NCBI RefSeq assembly: GCF_020618415.1 | Contig: NZ_CP085344.1 | Coordinates: forward strand, 372,001 to 436,000 | DNA length: 64,000 bases | Reading direction: 5' to 3' | DNA from: Cupriavidus sp. MP-37 | GTDB lineage: Bacteria; Pseudomonadota; Gammaproteobacteria; Burkholderiales; Burkholderiaceae | Part shown: piece by piece, positions 47,216 through 56,946 of the stretch | How positions within the stretch are numbered: the stretch's first letter is position 1 | How the letters are laid out: each line of letters starts with the position of its first letter | Program-made: the position numbers and the translations under genes | The notes under the pieces: model-generated | The model's database searches: none | Seen by the model: the letters and a program-made list of their open reading frames with translations, nothing else | Told to the model about the DNA's origin: nothing

Positions 47216-47983
47216 ATGTTACGGATCTCCGCTCTCACCAAGCGCTGGCAACGGCTGGCCAAGCTCGGCGCATGCACCGCATGCGCCGTGGTGCTGGCCG
47301 CTTGTGCCACGCCGCCTGAAAGCGATACCGCCGGCACCGACGCCGGCGATGCCGTGCCCACGCGCGCGGCCAAAAACGGCAAGCCCGCCCGGACCGAACG
47401 CGCCGAGGCCAAGCCCGCCGCGCGCACGCCCGACACCGGCAGCTGGAACCTGTTCGGCTATGACCCCGACGAAGGCCGCAGCGGCAACTCGCTCGAAGGC
47501 CTGCGCGCCGACATCGGCACGTTCGAGCAGCGCGGCGTGGCCTCGTGGTACGGCAAGGGCTTCCATGGCCGCAAGACCGCCAACGGCGAGCGCTTCGACA
47601 TGCGCGCCATGACTGCGGCGCATCCGTCGCTGCCGCTGGACAGCTGGGTGCTGGTGCGCAACCTGCGCAACAACAAGGTGGCGGTGCTGCGCATCAATGA
47701 CCGCGGGCCGTACCACGGCAACCGCGTGCTGGATGTGTCCTATGGCGCGGCGCGCCGCCTGGGCTTTGTCGAGCGCGGCGCCACCAACGTCGAGATCCGC
47801 CGCCTGACCCGCACCGAAGTCGCCGCGCTGGGCCCGCAGGTGGATGCCGGCGGCACCGAAGCCGGCGACGGCAGCGGCGATGACGACGTGTCCGTGCCCG
47901 AACTGGCCAGTTCGCTGGCGCCCGCCAAGGCGCGCAAGACGGCCAAGGCCAGCGGCAAGACCGTCAAGCGCAAGCGCCGCTGA
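47216..47983 (+). CDS. rlpA: septal-ring lytic transglycosylase RlpA-like lipoprotein
   Basis: 255 residues. Lipobox L-A-A-C puts the lipid on Cys30. The double-psi beta-barrel runs from about 106 (G-V-A-S-W-Y-G-K-G-F-H-G-R-K-T-A-N-G-E) to 200, with V-R-I-N-D-R-G-P-type segment seen as L-R-I-N-D-R-G-P-Y-H. Active residues Glu (N-G-E) and Asp (N-D-R-G-P) are present. The C-terminal SPOR domain found in many RlpA proteins is missing; instead there is a basic Lys/Arg tail. It cleaves naked glycan strands in the septal wall. Confidence 0.85.
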   Translation: MLRISALTKRWQRLAKLGACTACAVVLAACATPPESDTAGTDAGDAVPTRAAKNGKPARTERAEAKPAARTPDTGSWNLFGYDPDEGRSGNSLEGLRADIGTFEQRGVASWYGKGFHGRKTANGERFDMRAMTAAHPSLPLDSWVLVRNLRNNKVAVLRINDRGPYHGNRVLDVSYGAARRLGFVERGATNVEIRRLTRTEVAALGPQVDAGGTEAGDGSGDDDVSVPELASSLAPAKARKTAKASGKTVKRKRR

Positions 47984-48067
47984 GTGCGCCAGCGCCGCCG
48001 CATGCCGCCGCGCGCTGACACTTTCCTCTTACATTCTTACCTGCAGGCCCGCGCGCGGGCCGCGGCA

Positions 48068-48973
48068 TCAATCGTCGGCGTCGCCGGCACGCTGCGCCAG
48101 CGCAAGCTGGTACAGCGCGTCGGTGCCGGCGCCCGTGATCGCGGCCGCCAGCTTGGCGGCGCGCTTGGCCGGCAATTCGGCCAGCAGCAGCGCCAGCACG
48201 CGCTGCGCTTCGGCATCCGGCAGACTGTCTGTGGCGGCGCTGCCGGCCCCTTCCACCACCAGCACGAATTCTCCCTTGGCGCGGTTCGGGTCGGCCGCCA
48301 GCCAGGCCGGCGCCTGCGCCACCGGCATCACGGCGATGTCCTCGAACAGCTTGGTCAGTTCGCGCCCGACCAGCAGCCGGCGCGCGCCCGGCAGGCCCGC
48401 CGCCAGCGCGGCGAGTGTGTCGGCGATGCGGTGCGGCGCCTCGTAGCAGACCCAGGCGTGGTCCAGCGCCGCCAGCCGGGCGATCGCCTCGGCGCGGGCC
48501 TTGGGCTTGGGGGGCAGGAAGCCGGCAAAGGTGAAGCGGCCCGCGCCGGCGTCGAGCAGGTCGCCCGCCACCGACAGCGCCGCCACCGCCGCACTGGGAC
48601 CGGGCAGCGGCACCACCGGATGGCCGGCGGCGCGCACCGCCTCGACCAGCCGCGCGCCGGGGTCGGAGATGCCCGGCGTGCCGGCGTCCGAGACGTAGGC
48701 GATGCGCTCGCCCGCCGCCAGGCGCTCGGCGATGCGGCCCGCGGCCTCGCGCTCGTTGTGCTCGTGCACCGCCACCAGCGGCCGCTGCAGGCCGAGGCGC
48801 GACAACAGCTGGCCGGTATTGCGGGTGTCTTCGCAGGCCACCGCGTCGGCCAGCCCCAGCACATGCAGCGCGCGCAGCGACAGGTCGGCGACATTGCCGA
48901 TGGGCGTGGCCACGACATAGAGCGTGCCGGCGGGGTACGACTGGCTTGCCGCCAGGGAGATCCAGTCACTCAT
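48068..48973 (-). CDS. rsmI: 16S rRNA 2'-O-ribose C1402 methyltransferase
   Basis: 301 residues, usual length. Begins with V-V-A-T-P-I-G-N-V-A-D-L-S-L-R-A, the family signature, with A-C-E-D-T-R-N-T, V-S-D-A-G-T-P-G-I-S-D-P-G, P-L-P-G-P-S-A and Y-E-A-P-H-R-I. It modifies C1402 of 16S rRNA with S-adenosylmethionine. Divergent from yraN, 18 bases between starts, as in E. coli where rsmI (yraL) also stands opposite the lpoA-yraN group. Confidence 0.96.
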   Translation of the reverse strand: MSDWISLAASQSYPAGTLYVVATPIGNVADLSLRALHVLGLADAVACEDTRNTGQLLSRLGLQRPLVAVHEHNEREAAGRIAERLAAGERIAYVSDAGTPGISDPGARLVEAVRAAGHPVVPLPGPSAAVAALSVAGDLLDAGAGRFTFAGFLPPKPKARAEAIARLAALDHAWVCYEAPHRIADTLAALAAGLPGARRLLVGRELTKLFEDIAVMPVAQAPAWLAADPNRAKGEFVLVVEGAGSAATDSLPDAEAQRVLALLLAELPAKRAAKLAAAITGAGTDALYQLALAQRAGDADD

Positions 48974-48991
48974 GCTTGAGAACTTCCGTTG

Positions 48992-49384
48992 ATGCGATCA
49001 TTCAAATCCACGCAGGCGCCGAGCCGTCAGGCACGCGGGGCGCAGGCCGAGGACCGGGCCCTGGCCCACTTGCGGGGCCAGGGCCTGGAGCCCGTGGTGC
49101 GCAATTATCGCTGCAAAGGCGGCGAGATCGACCTGGTGATGCGCGCGCCGGACGGCACGCTGGTGTTCGTCGAGGTGCGCCAGCGCAGCGGGCGCGGCTT
49201 CGGCGGTGCCGCGGCGAGCATCACGCTGGCCAAGCAGCGGCGCGTGCTGCTGGCCGCGGGACACTACCTGGCGACGCTGGCCCGGGTGCCCCCTTGCCGC
49301 TTCGACGTGGTGGCGCTCGAGCCCGGCCGGCTGGAGTGGCTGCAGCACGCCTTTGACGCGGATGCCGCCGGGGCTGGGTCATAA
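48992..49384 (+). CDS. yraN: UPF0102 nuclease-fold protein YraN
   Basis: 130 residues from ATG 48992. Restriction-endonuclease-like fold signature: [26 protein letters not shown]. The E-x-D-x15-E-V-R pattern is kept. Function is unknown in all species. First of yraN-diaA-dolP; the lpoA gene that precedes yraN in E. coli is missing here. Confidence 0.9.
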   Translation: MRSFKSTQAPSRQARGAQAEDRALAHLRGQGLEPVVRNYRCKGGEIDLVMRAPDGTLVFVEVRQRSGRGFGGAAASITLAKQRRVLLAAGHYLATLARVPPCRFDVVALEPGRLEWLQHAFDADAAGAGS

Positions 49385-50074
<690 letters not shown>

Positions 50075-50129
50075 TGCCGCGCATCCGCCGACCTTCCCAT
50101 TCCCAACATCCCGACACAGCAAGGACCGC

Positions 50130-50999
50130 ATGACCCATCTGCCCACTACGCAAGCTTCCCGCAACGGCGCGGACGCGCGCCATCCTTCCCGTCCGCTGGC
50201 CAGCTCCGGCCTGGGCCGCGCCGGCCTGGCCGCCGTCGCGCTGGTGTGCGCCACGCAGCTGGCCGGCTGCTTCCCGGTGATCGCCGGCGCCATGGGCACC
50301 GGGGTGGCGATGGCCACCGACCGCCGCCCGGCCGCCACCCAGACCGTCGACCGCGGCCTGCAGCTCGAGGCTGAAAGCACCATCAACTCGCGCTTCAGCG
50401 GCCAGGCCCGCGTCAACGTAACCGTCTTCAACCGCAAGGTGCTGCTGACCGGCGAGGCGAAGAACGACAGCGTCAAGCAGCAGATCGAGCAGTACGTGCG
50501 CGGCCTGCAGAATGCGCGCGTGGTGATCAACGAGCTCGAGGTGGTCAACTCGCCCGGCTTCATGACCCAGAGCCAGGACGCCTACCTGACCAGCAAGGTC
50601 AAGACCCTGCTGATGACCGCCGAAGGCGTGCCGTCCAACTCGATCAAGGTGACCACCGAAAAGAGCGTGGTCTACCTGCTCGGCGTGGTCACCAGCGCCG
50701 AGGGCGACCGCGCCACCGACGTGGCGCGCAATGCCTCGGGCGTGACCAAGGTGGTCAAAGCCTTCGACTACGTCAACGACGCCGAGCGCGCGCGCCTGGA
50801 TGCGGCTTCGACCTCGCAGAACCCGTCGTTCGACGGCAGCGTCGGCACGCCGGCGCCGGTGCAGTCGGTACCGGGCGTGGGCGGGCCGATCGATGCGCCG
50901 GCCGGTGCGGCATCGGGTACGGCGGGCGCCACCACCGCGCCGGTGGCAGCCCCGGTCACTTCGCCGGTGGCGCTGCCGCCTGGCCGCAACCTGCCCTGA
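50130..50999 (+). CDS. dolP: BON-domain outer-membrane lipoprotein DolP (YraP)
   Basis: 289 residues. Lipobox L-A-G-C at Cys47 after a long basic/Ser-rich leader. Two BON domains: first about 75-140 (I-N-S-R-F-S-G-Q-A-R-V-N-V-T-V-F-N), second about 150-215 (Y-L-T-S-K-V-K-T-L-L-M-T-A-E). A Pro/Ala-rich tail after residue 220 makes it about 100 longer than E. coli DolP. DolP supports the BAM complex and outer-membrane integrity at division sites. 55 bases after diaA. Confidence 0.88.
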   Translation: MTHLPTTQASRNGADARHPSRPLASSGLGRAGLAAVALVCATQLAGCFPVIAGAMGTGVAMATDRRPAATQTVDRGLQLEAESTINSRFSGQARVNVTVFNRKVLLTGEAKNDSVKQQIEQYVRGLQNARVVINELEVVNSPGFMTQSQDAYLTSKVKTLLMTAEGVPSNSIKVTTEKSVVYLLGVVTSAEGDRATDVARNASGVTKVVKAFDYVNDAERARLDAASTSQNPSFDGSVGTPAPVQSVPGVGGPIDAPAGAASGTAGATTAPVAAPVTSPVALPPGRNLP

Positions 51000-51182
51000 A
51001 GCGCGCAGCGCTCCCCGTCCTGGCCGGTCAATATGGCGCCCCGCGGCGCCCGCTTATGCGGGCGCCGTTTTTCATTCTGCGGTTTGCGGCGCACACCGTG
51101 GCGGGCCGATGTGCTACGGTTGCCACGCTGGCTGACTGCGCTGACTGCGATAGCGCTGCGCCGGCCCAGACGGAGCGAGACC

Positions 51183-51560
51183 ATGACAACAACGATCCCC
51201 CGGCCTGCCTGGCGTCTGCCGCTTGGATGGGCGCTGCTGGCAGCGATGCTGTGCGCCCAGCCGGTGCTGTCGGCCGAACCCGGCGCTGCGCCGGCCGCGG
51301 CGCCTGCCCCTGCCACCGATGCCGCGCTGCGCGCGCGCAGCCGGGCCGCCGCCTGCACCAGCTGCCACGGCCCGTCCGGCCGGGCCCCGGCCGGCAGCAC
51401 GATCCCGCCGCTGGCCGGCCGCCCGCAGGCGGAGCTGGCCGCGCAGATGCAGGCCTTCAAGGCCGGCACGCGCCCGGCCACGGTGATGCACCAGATTGCC
51501 AGGGGTTACAGCGACGACCAGATCGCCGCGATCGCGGCGTGGTTTGCCGCCGTGCGCTGA
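51183..51560 (+). CDS. soxE: cytochrome c subunit of flavocytochrome c sulfide dehydrogenase (SoxE/FccA-like)
   Basis: 125 residues. Signal peptide to about residue 31; haem motif C-T-S-C-H at 58-62; the rest (I-P-P-L-A-G-R-P-Q-A-E-L, then G-Y-S-D-D-Q-I-A-A-I-A-A-W-F) is the class I cytochrome fold of FCSD partners. Only one haem site, so the monohaem type. It passes electrons from the flavoprotein encoded 12 bases downstream. Naming follows SoxEF usage; fccA is equivalent. Confidence 0.85.
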   Translation: MTTTIPRPAWRLPLGWALLAAMLCAQPVLSAEPGAAPAAAPAPATDAALRARSRAAACTSCHGPSGRAPAGSTIPPLAGRPQAELAAQMQAFKAGTRPATVMHQIARGYSDDQIAAIAAWFAAVR

Positions 51561-51572
51561 CAGGAGCGAGCC

Positions 51573-52838
51573 ATGCAAAGACGAAGCTTCCTCGGCGCCG
51601 CGGGCGCCGCAGTACTGGCTACGGCCGGGATCCGGCCGGCGCGCGCCGCGGCCCGCGCCAGGGTGGTGGTGGTCGGCGGCGGCTATGGCGGGGCCACGGC
51701 GGCGCGCTACCTGCGCGAATGGAGCGGGCAGGCGATCGAGGTGACGCTGGTCGAACCGAATCCGGCCTTTGTCTCGTGCCCGCTGTCGAACCTGGTGCTG
51801 GGCGGCAGCCGCGAGCTCGGCGACCTGACGCTGCCGTACGACGCGCTGGTGCGCCGCCACGGCGTGCGGCTGGTGCGCGACACCGCGGTCGCCATCGACC
51901 CGGCCAGGCGGACCGTGCGCCTCGCGGGCGGCGGCGTGCTGCCCTATGACCGCCTGCTGCTGTCGCCCGGCGTCGAGATGATGCGCGACGCGCTGCCAGG
52001 GCTGAAGCGGCCCGGCGGCGACCAGATCCTGCATGCGTGGAAGGCCGGCCCCGAAACCGTCGCGCTGCGCCGCCAGCTGGAGGCGATGCCCGATGGCGGC
52101 ACCTATGCCATCAGCGTGCCGCTGGCGCCGTACCGCTGCCCCCCAGGCCCGTACGAGCGCGCCTGCCAGGTGGCGCACTATTTCAGGCAGCACAAGCCGC
52201 GCAGCAAGGTGCTGATCCTCGACGCCAATGCCGATATCACCTCCAAGGCCGCGCTGTTCCGCCAGGTGTGGGCCGCGCAATACCCGGGCATGGTGGAATA
52301 CCGGCCGCAGCACGAGGTGGCCGATGTCGACCCCGCCACGCGCACGCTCAAGTTCGAGGTGCAGGACGATGTGCGCGCCGACGTGCTCAACGTGCTGCCG
52401 CCGCAGCGGGCCGGCGCGATCGCGGTGTCGGCCGGGCTGGCCACCGCCAACGCCAAATGGTGCGAGGTGGATTTCCTCAGCTTCGAAGCGCGCGCCGCGG
52501 CCCATATCCATGTGATCGGCGACGCCATCCAGATCGCGCCGCAGATGCCCAAGTCCGGCCATATGGCCAACCAGCACGGCAAGGTCGCGGCGGCGGCGCT
52601 GGTGGCGTTGCTGTCGGGCCGCGCCCCGGACCCGGAGCCGCTGTACAACAACACCTGCTACAGCTTTACCTCCGACCGCGAGGCGGTGCACGTGGCCACC
52701 GTGCATCGCTACGACGCGGCGCAGAAGACCATGGTCACGGTGCCGGGCTCGGGCGGGCTGTCGCCGGCGCCGACGGTGATCGAGGGCGATTACGCGCTGG
52801 CCTGGGCGCGGGGCATCTGGGCGGAGATGCTGGGCTGA
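51573..52838 (+). CDS. soxF: flavocytochrome c sulfide dehydrogenase flavoprotein (SoxF/FccB)
   Basis: 421 residues. Twin-arginine signal R-R-S-F-L-G-A-A-G at 3-11. FAD-binding V-V-V-V-G-G-G-Y-G-G-A-T-A-A-R. Redox cysteines in F-V-S-C-P-L-S-N and Y-R-C-P-P-G-P-Y-E-R-A-C, with a C-terminal N-T-C-Y-S-F, as in FCSD. Oxidises sulfide (or persulfide) in the periplasm and gives electrons to the cytochrome encoded just upstream. Lies 1.1 kb before the sox regulator. Confidence 0.92.
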   Translation: MQRRSFLGAAGAAVLATAGIRPARAAARARVVVVGGGYGGATAARYLREWSGQAIEVTLVEPNPAFVSCPLSNLVLGGSRELGDLTLPYDALVRRHGVRLVRDTAVAIDPARRTVRLAGGGVLPYDRLLLSPGVEMMRDALPGLKRPGGDQILHAWKAGPETVALRRQLEAMPDGGTYAISVPLAPYRCPPGPYERACQVAHYFRQHKPRSKVLILDANADITSKAALFRQVWAAQYPGMVEYRPQHEVADVDPATRTLKFEVQDDVRADVLNVLPPQRAGAIAVSAGLATANAKWCEVDFLSFEARAAAHIHVIGDAIQIAPQMPKSGHMANQHGKVAAAALVALLSGRAPDPEPLYNNTCYSFTSDREAVHVATVHRYDAAQKTMVTVPGSGGLSPAPTVIEGDYALAWARGIWAEMLG

Positions 52839-52962
52839 CACTGCCGGCGGTGCGGGCGGCACGGCTGCCCGCACAAAACCGCAAGAACGTGCAATGCCGC
52901 GCGTGCCTGCGCTGCTACGCTAGGCGTTCCGTTCGAACTCCGCGCGCCCGCGCACGGCACCC

Positions 52963-53874
52963 ATGCAAGCCAGAGACCGTCTCCTCGCCCTCGCCATCGT
53001 CTGCGTCTGGGGCGTCAACTTCGTTGTGATCAAGGTCGGGCTGGCGGGCGTGCCGCCGATGCTGCTGGGGGCGCTGCGCTTCCTGCTGGTGGTGTTCCCG
53101 GCGATCTTCTTCGTGCCGCGCCCGCGCGTGCCGTGGCGGCTGCTGCTGGCCTACGGCGTCACCATCAGCCTGGGGCAGTTCGCCTTCCTGTTCTCGGCCA
53201 TGGCGGTCGGCATGCCGGCCGGGCTGGCGTCGCTGGTGCTGCAGTCGCAGGCCTTCTTCACGCTGGCGATCGCCGCGCTGTGGCTGGGCGAGCCGGTGCG
53301 CTGGCACAACCTCGCCGGCATGGCGGTGGCGGCCGGCGGGCTGGCGCTGATCGGCGCCGGCGCGGGTGACCTGTCGGGCGGCATGGGCGGCATGGGCGGC
53401 ATGAGCGCGGCGGGCTTCGTGCTGACGCTGTGCGCGGCGTTCTGCTGGGCCAGCGGCAATATCGTCAGCAAGAAGATCGGCCCCGTGGACCTGCTCGGGC
53501 TGGTAATCTGGGGCGCGCTGGTGCCGATCGTGCCGTTCGCGCTGCTGTCGCTGTGGTTGGAGGGCCCGGCGCGCATCGTGCAAAGCGTGACGCAGGTGTC
53601 GGGCATGGCGGTGTTCGCGGTGGCGTACCTGGCGTTCGCGGCGACGGTGTTCGGCTACACCATGTGGGGCCGGCTGCTGACGCGCTATCCGGCCAGCCAG
53701 GTGGCGCCGCTGACGCTGCTGGTGCCGGTGGTGGGGCTGGTGTCGGCGCACGTGCTGCTGGGCGAGGACCTGTCCGGGGCGCAGTGGATCGGCGCGGCGG
53801 TGGTGATGGCAGGGCTGCTGCTCAACGTGTTCGGCCAGCGCCTGTGGGCGGGCAGGGCGCTGGCGCGCCGCTGA
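52963..53874 (+). CDS. EamA/DMT-family transporter
   Basis: 303 residues with ten predicted transmembrane helices in two EamA repeats. Starts R-L-L-A-L-A-I-V-C-V-W-G-V-N-F-V and has the second-repeat G-Y-T-M-W-G-R-L-L. A flexible G-G-M-G-G-M-G-G-M stretch stands between the halves. Such permeases export amino acids or metabolites; in E. coli a close relative (YdcZ/EamA) exports cysteine pathway compounds. Its place between soxEF and the sox regulator may be accidental. Confidence 0.85.
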   Translation: MQARDRLLALAIVCVWGVNFVVIKVGLAGVPPMLLGALRFLLVVFPAIFFVPRPRVPWRLLLAYGVTISLGQFAFLFSAMAVGMPAGLASLVLQSQAFFTLAIAALWLGEPVRWHNLAGMAVAAGGLALIGAGAGDLSGGMGGMGGMSAAGFVLTLCAAFCWASGNIVSKKIGPVDLLGLVIWGALVPIVPFALLSLWLEGPARIVQSVTQVSGMAVFAVAYLAFAATVFGYTMWGRLLTRYPASQVAPLTLLVPVVGLVSAHVLLGEDLSGAQWIGAAVVMAGLLLNVFGQRLWAGRALARR

Positions 53875-53922
53875 ACTGGCGCACGCGGCGCCTCATGTTG
53901 TGCTGCATCAATGGGTAAACAC

Positions 53923-53944
53923 TATATGCGCATTCACGCATATA
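53923..53944. promoter_or_regulatory. palindromic operator in front of the sox regulator
   Basis: TATATGCG, 6 bases, CGCATATA: a perfect 8-bp inverted repeat. A second overlapping dyad, ATTC (53932-53935) and GAAT (53946-53949), resembles half-sites of BigR/SqrR-type operators. AT-rich in a GC-rich setting. It overlaps two possible in-frame start codons of the regulator (53911, 53926), which argues for the start at 53962. Confidence 0.7.
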
Positions 53945-53961
53945 CGAATATATTGGACGGC

Positions 53962-54345
53962 ATGGAAGAGCTGGATCGCGTGTTCGAAAAGGTATCGGGT
54001 TATTTCAGCCTGCTGGCGGAGCCGACGCGGCTGAAGATCCTGCACGCCTTGTGCGATGGCGAGAAGCCGGTCAGCACGGTGGTCGAGACGGTGGGTTCGT
54101 CGCAGACCAATGTGTCACGGCATCTCAACGCGATGTACCGCTCGGGCGTGCTGTCGCGCCGCAAGGAGGCGAACCTGGTGTTCTACGCCATTGCGGACGA
54201 AAGCGTGATCGAGCTGTGCCGCACGGTGTGCGTGCAGGTGGCGAGCCGGCTGGAGGACAATGCCTTGCCCTCCGGCGTGGTCGACCGCTTCATGGCACAG
54301 CCCGCGCCGGAAGCCCCGGCGCGCCGGCGGCGCACTGCAGGCTAG
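53962..54345 (+). CDS. ArsR-family regulator of sulfur oxidation (SoxR/BigR-like)
   Basis: 127 residues from ATG 53962; ATGs at 53911 and 53926 are possible but fall in or before the operator, and no start has a strong ribosome site. Winged helix: S-L-L-A-E-P-T-R-L-K-I-L-H-A-L and S-Q-T-N-V-S-R-H-L-N-A-M. Cysteines at residue 31 (H-A-L-C-D) and residues 86/90 (E-L-C-R-T-V-C) lie in the helices that carry the persulfide-sensing pair in BigR/SqrR. Such proteins leave DNA when the cysteines form a di- or tetrasulfide bridge. It leads the soxCD operon. Confidence 0.85.
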   Translation: MEELDRVFEKVSGYFSLLAEPTRLKILHALCDGEKPVSTVVETVGSSQTNVSRHLNAMYRSGVLSRRKEANLVFYAIADESVIELCRTVCVQVASRLEDNALPSGVVDRFMAQPAPEAPARRRRTAG

Positions 54346-54461
54346 CCGCGCCACCACTCTTCCGGCAGCAAACGGAGGCGCCGCACCCGTTGCAGCGCCC
54401 TGTACAACAGGCACGCCGACCGGTCTGACCGACCGTGGCGAGCGCGCCGGAGGAGACCGCA

Positions 54462-55811
54462 TTGCAGGAACGGAACCGGCCCGGGCGCATCGTGCCCGCG
54501 CCCGAGCACTTCGTCAGCGCATCGCTGCAGCAGGACATCGGCCGGCACGGCCTGGACGCGCCGCGCCGCGAATTCCTGCGCAAGAGCTTCCTCGGCGCCG
54601 CCGCCGGCATTGCCGCGGCCACGGCGGGCCGGCAGGCGCTGGCCGCGGATGGCGACCCCGCCATCCTGCAGCCGCAGCCGTGGGCCACGTCGCTGGGTCA
54701 GCCGGTCGCGGCGCGACCCTATGGCCAGCCCTCGGTCCATGAGAAAAACCTGATCCGGCGCGAGTCGCCGGGCCTGACCCGGGTGTCGGCGGCCTCGGTG
54801 GCGTTCGCGCCGCTGCAGGGCTTCTTCGGCATCATCACCCCCAACGGCCTGCACTTCGAGCGCCACCACCAGGGCTGGCACGATATCGACCCGGCGCGCC
54901 ACCGCCTGATGATCAACGGCCTGGTGCGCACGCCGCGGGTCTACACCATGGACGACCTGATGCGCCTGCCGGCGGTGTCGCGCATGCATTTCATCGAATG
55001 CGGCGCCAATACCGGCATGGAGTGGGGCAACGTGGCGGTGCCGACGGTGCAGTACACCCACGGCATGCTGTCGTGCTGCGAATTCACCGGCGTGCCGCTG
55101 CGGGTGCTGCTGGACGACGCCGGCGCCGACCTGCGCCGCGGCCGCTACCTGCTGGCCGAAGGCGGCGACGGCTCGTCGATGACGCGCACCATCCCGATGG
55201 AACTCGCCGACGAGATCATCGTGGCCTGGGGCATGAACGGCGAGATGCTGCGCCCCGAGAACGGCTACCCGCTGCGGCTGGTGGTGCCTGGCGTGCAGGG
55301 CGTGTCGTGGGTCAAGTGGCTGCGCCGGCTGGAACTGGGCGACCAGCCCTGGAACGCCAAGGACGAAACCATCCACTACGTCGACATGATGCCCGACGGC
55401 AAGCTGCGCCAGTACACCTCGATCCAGGAGTGCAAGTCGGTCATCACCACGCCGTCGGGCGGGCAGCAGCTGGTGGGCAAGGGTTTCTACAACATCAGCG
55501 GCCTGGCGTGGTCGGGGCGCGGCCGCGTCAGGCGGGTCGATGTCTCGACCGACGGCGGGCGCAACTGGCGCACCGCACGGCTGGAGGCGCCGGTGCTGTC
55601 CAAATGCCTGACGCGCTTCAACCTGGACTGGGTCTGGGACGGCGGCCCGGCGATCCTGCAAAGCCGCGCCATCGACGAGACCGGCTACGTGCAGCCGAAG
55701 CTGGGGCAGCTGCGCGCGGTGCGCGGCACGCGCTCGATCTATCACAACAACGCGATCCAGAGCTGGCAGGTGGCGGCCGGCGGCGAGGTGACCAATGTCC
55801 ATGTGGGTTGA
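54462..55811 (+). CDS. soxC: sulfane dehydrogenase SoxC, molybdenum subunit
   Basis: 449 residues from TTG 54462, preceded by GGAGGAG at six bases; the in-frame GTG at 54435 lacks a ribosome site. Twin-arginine signal R-R-E-F-L-R-K-S-F-L at 35-44. Molybdenum-ligand cysteine is Cys180 in F-I-E-C-G-A-N-T-G. With SoxD it oxidises SoxY-bound sulfane sulfur by six electrons. The stop overlaps soxD by 17 bases. Ends without the haem domain found in plant-type fusions. Confidence 0.94.
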   Translation: MQERNRPGRIVPAPEHFVSASLQQDIGRHGLDAPRREFLRKSFLGAAAGIAAATAGRQALAADGDPAILQPQPWATSLGQPVAARPYGQPSVHEKNLIRRESPGLTRVSAASVAFAPLQGFFGIITPNGLHFERHHQGWHDIDPARHRLMINGLVRTPRVYTMDDLMRLPAVSRMHFIECGANTGMEWGNVAVPTVQYTHGMLSCCEFTGVPLRVLLDDAGADLRRGRYLLAEGGDGSSMTRTIPMELADEIIVAWGMNGEMLRPENGYPLRLVVPGVQGVSWVKWLRRLELGDQPWNAKDETIHYVDMMPDGKLRQYTSIQECKSVITTPSGGQQLVGKGFYNISGLAWSGRGRVRRVDVSTDGGRNWRTARLEAPVLSKCLTRFNLDWVWDGGPAILQSRAIDETGYVQPKLGQLRAVRGTRSIYHNNAIQSWQVAAGGEVTNVHVG

Positions 55812-56829
55812 GCTCAGGATCGCGGCGGCGCTGCTGGCGGCCGGCTGCGCGGCGCCGGCATTGGCCGGCACCGGCGACGCGCGTGCGGCACTTGGCCGCA
55901 CCGCCACGCCGGCGGAGGTGGCCGCGTGGGACATCGACGTGCGCCCGGACTTCAAGGGCCTGCCCCGGGGCAGCGGCACGGTGGCGCAGGGCCAGAAGGT
56001 CTGGGACGGCAAGTGCGCGTCGTGCCACGGCGACTTCGGTGAATCCAACGAGGTGTTCACGCCGCTGGTCGGCGGCACCACCGCCGATGACATCCGGCGC
56101 GGGCGCGTTGCCGGCATGACCGGCAACCAGCCGTACCGGACCACGCTGATGAAGGTCAGCACCGTCAGCACGCTGTGGGACTACATCCACCGTGCCATGC
56201 CGTGGAACGCGCCCAAGAGCCTGAGCGTGAACGAGGTCTATGCGGTCACCGCTTACCTGCTCAGCCTGGGCGAGATCGTTCCCGCCGACTTTACGCTGTC
56301 CGACGCCAATATCGCCGAGGTCCAGCGGCGCATGCCCAACCGCGCCGGCATGACCACCGACCACGGGCTGTGGCCGGGGCGCGGCCGGCCGGACACGCGC
56401 AACACCGCGTGCATGTCGCGCTGCGCGGAGCAGGTCGCGATTGCCTCGTCGATGCCGGACTATGCCCGCGACGCCCACGGCGACCTGGCGCAGCAGCAGC
56501 GCGCGTTCGGCCCGGTGCGCGGCATCGCGGCCGCCGGCGCGGCCAGGCCAGGCGGTGCAGCGGTGGCCGCGGCGGCGCCCGCGCAGGGCGCGCGCCTGGC
56601 CAGCCAGTATCAATGCGTGGCCTGCCACGCCATGGACCGCAAGCTGGTGGGGCCATCGTTCACCGATATCGCGGGCAAGTACAAGGGGCAGGATGCGCAT
56701 GCGGCACTGGCGCGCAAGGTCAAGGCGGGCGGGCAAGGCGCGTGGGGCGCCGTGCCGATGCCGCCGCAGCCGCAAATCCCGGATTCGGACGTGCAGGCCA
56801 TGGTGGGCTGGATTCTTGAGGCAAAATAG
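55795..56829 (+). CDS. soxD: sulfane dehydrogenase SoxD, dihaem cytochrome subunit
   Basis: 344 residues. Signal peptide to about residue 24. First haem C-A-S-C-H at 73-77, second C-V-A-C-H at 274-278. Between them a long region with T-A-C-M-S-R-C (cysteine pair). Overlaps soxC by 17 bases, so the two subunits are coupled in translation. The C-terminal 70 residues (K-L-V-G-P-S-F, then W-G-A-V-P-M-P-P) are closely similar to the free cytochrome encoded next. Confidence 0.94.
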   Translation: MSMWVELRIAAALLAAGCAAPALAGTGDARAALGRTATPAEVAAWDIDVRPDFKGLPRGSGTVAQGQKVWDGKCASCHGDFGESNEVFTPLVGGTTADDIRRGRVAGMTGNQPYRTTLMKVSTVSTLWDYIHRAMPWNAPKSLSVNEVYAVTAYLLSLGEIVPADFTLSDANIAEVQRRMPNRAGMTTDHGLWPGRGRPDTRNTACMSRCAEQVAIASSMPDYARDAHGDLAQQQRAFGPVRGIAAAGAARPGGAAVAAAAPAQGARLASQYQCVACHAMDRKLVGPSFTDIAGKYKGQDAHAALARKVKAGGQGAWGAVPMPPQPQIPDSDVQAMVGWILEAK

Positions 56830-56946
56830 CGGACTGGCCGCCGCAGTGCCCCCAGGCGGCGGCCAGTGTGTGCCGCCAGGCCATTGCAGCACGGCCGCGC
56901 GGCCTTTGCCGTCCCCACGGCTTTACAGAGCTTGGAGAGCTTAACA

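Noticed and set aside
54435..54461. GTG start for soxC
   Set aside because: No ribosome-binding site before it, while TTG 54462 has GGAGGAG at the right distance.
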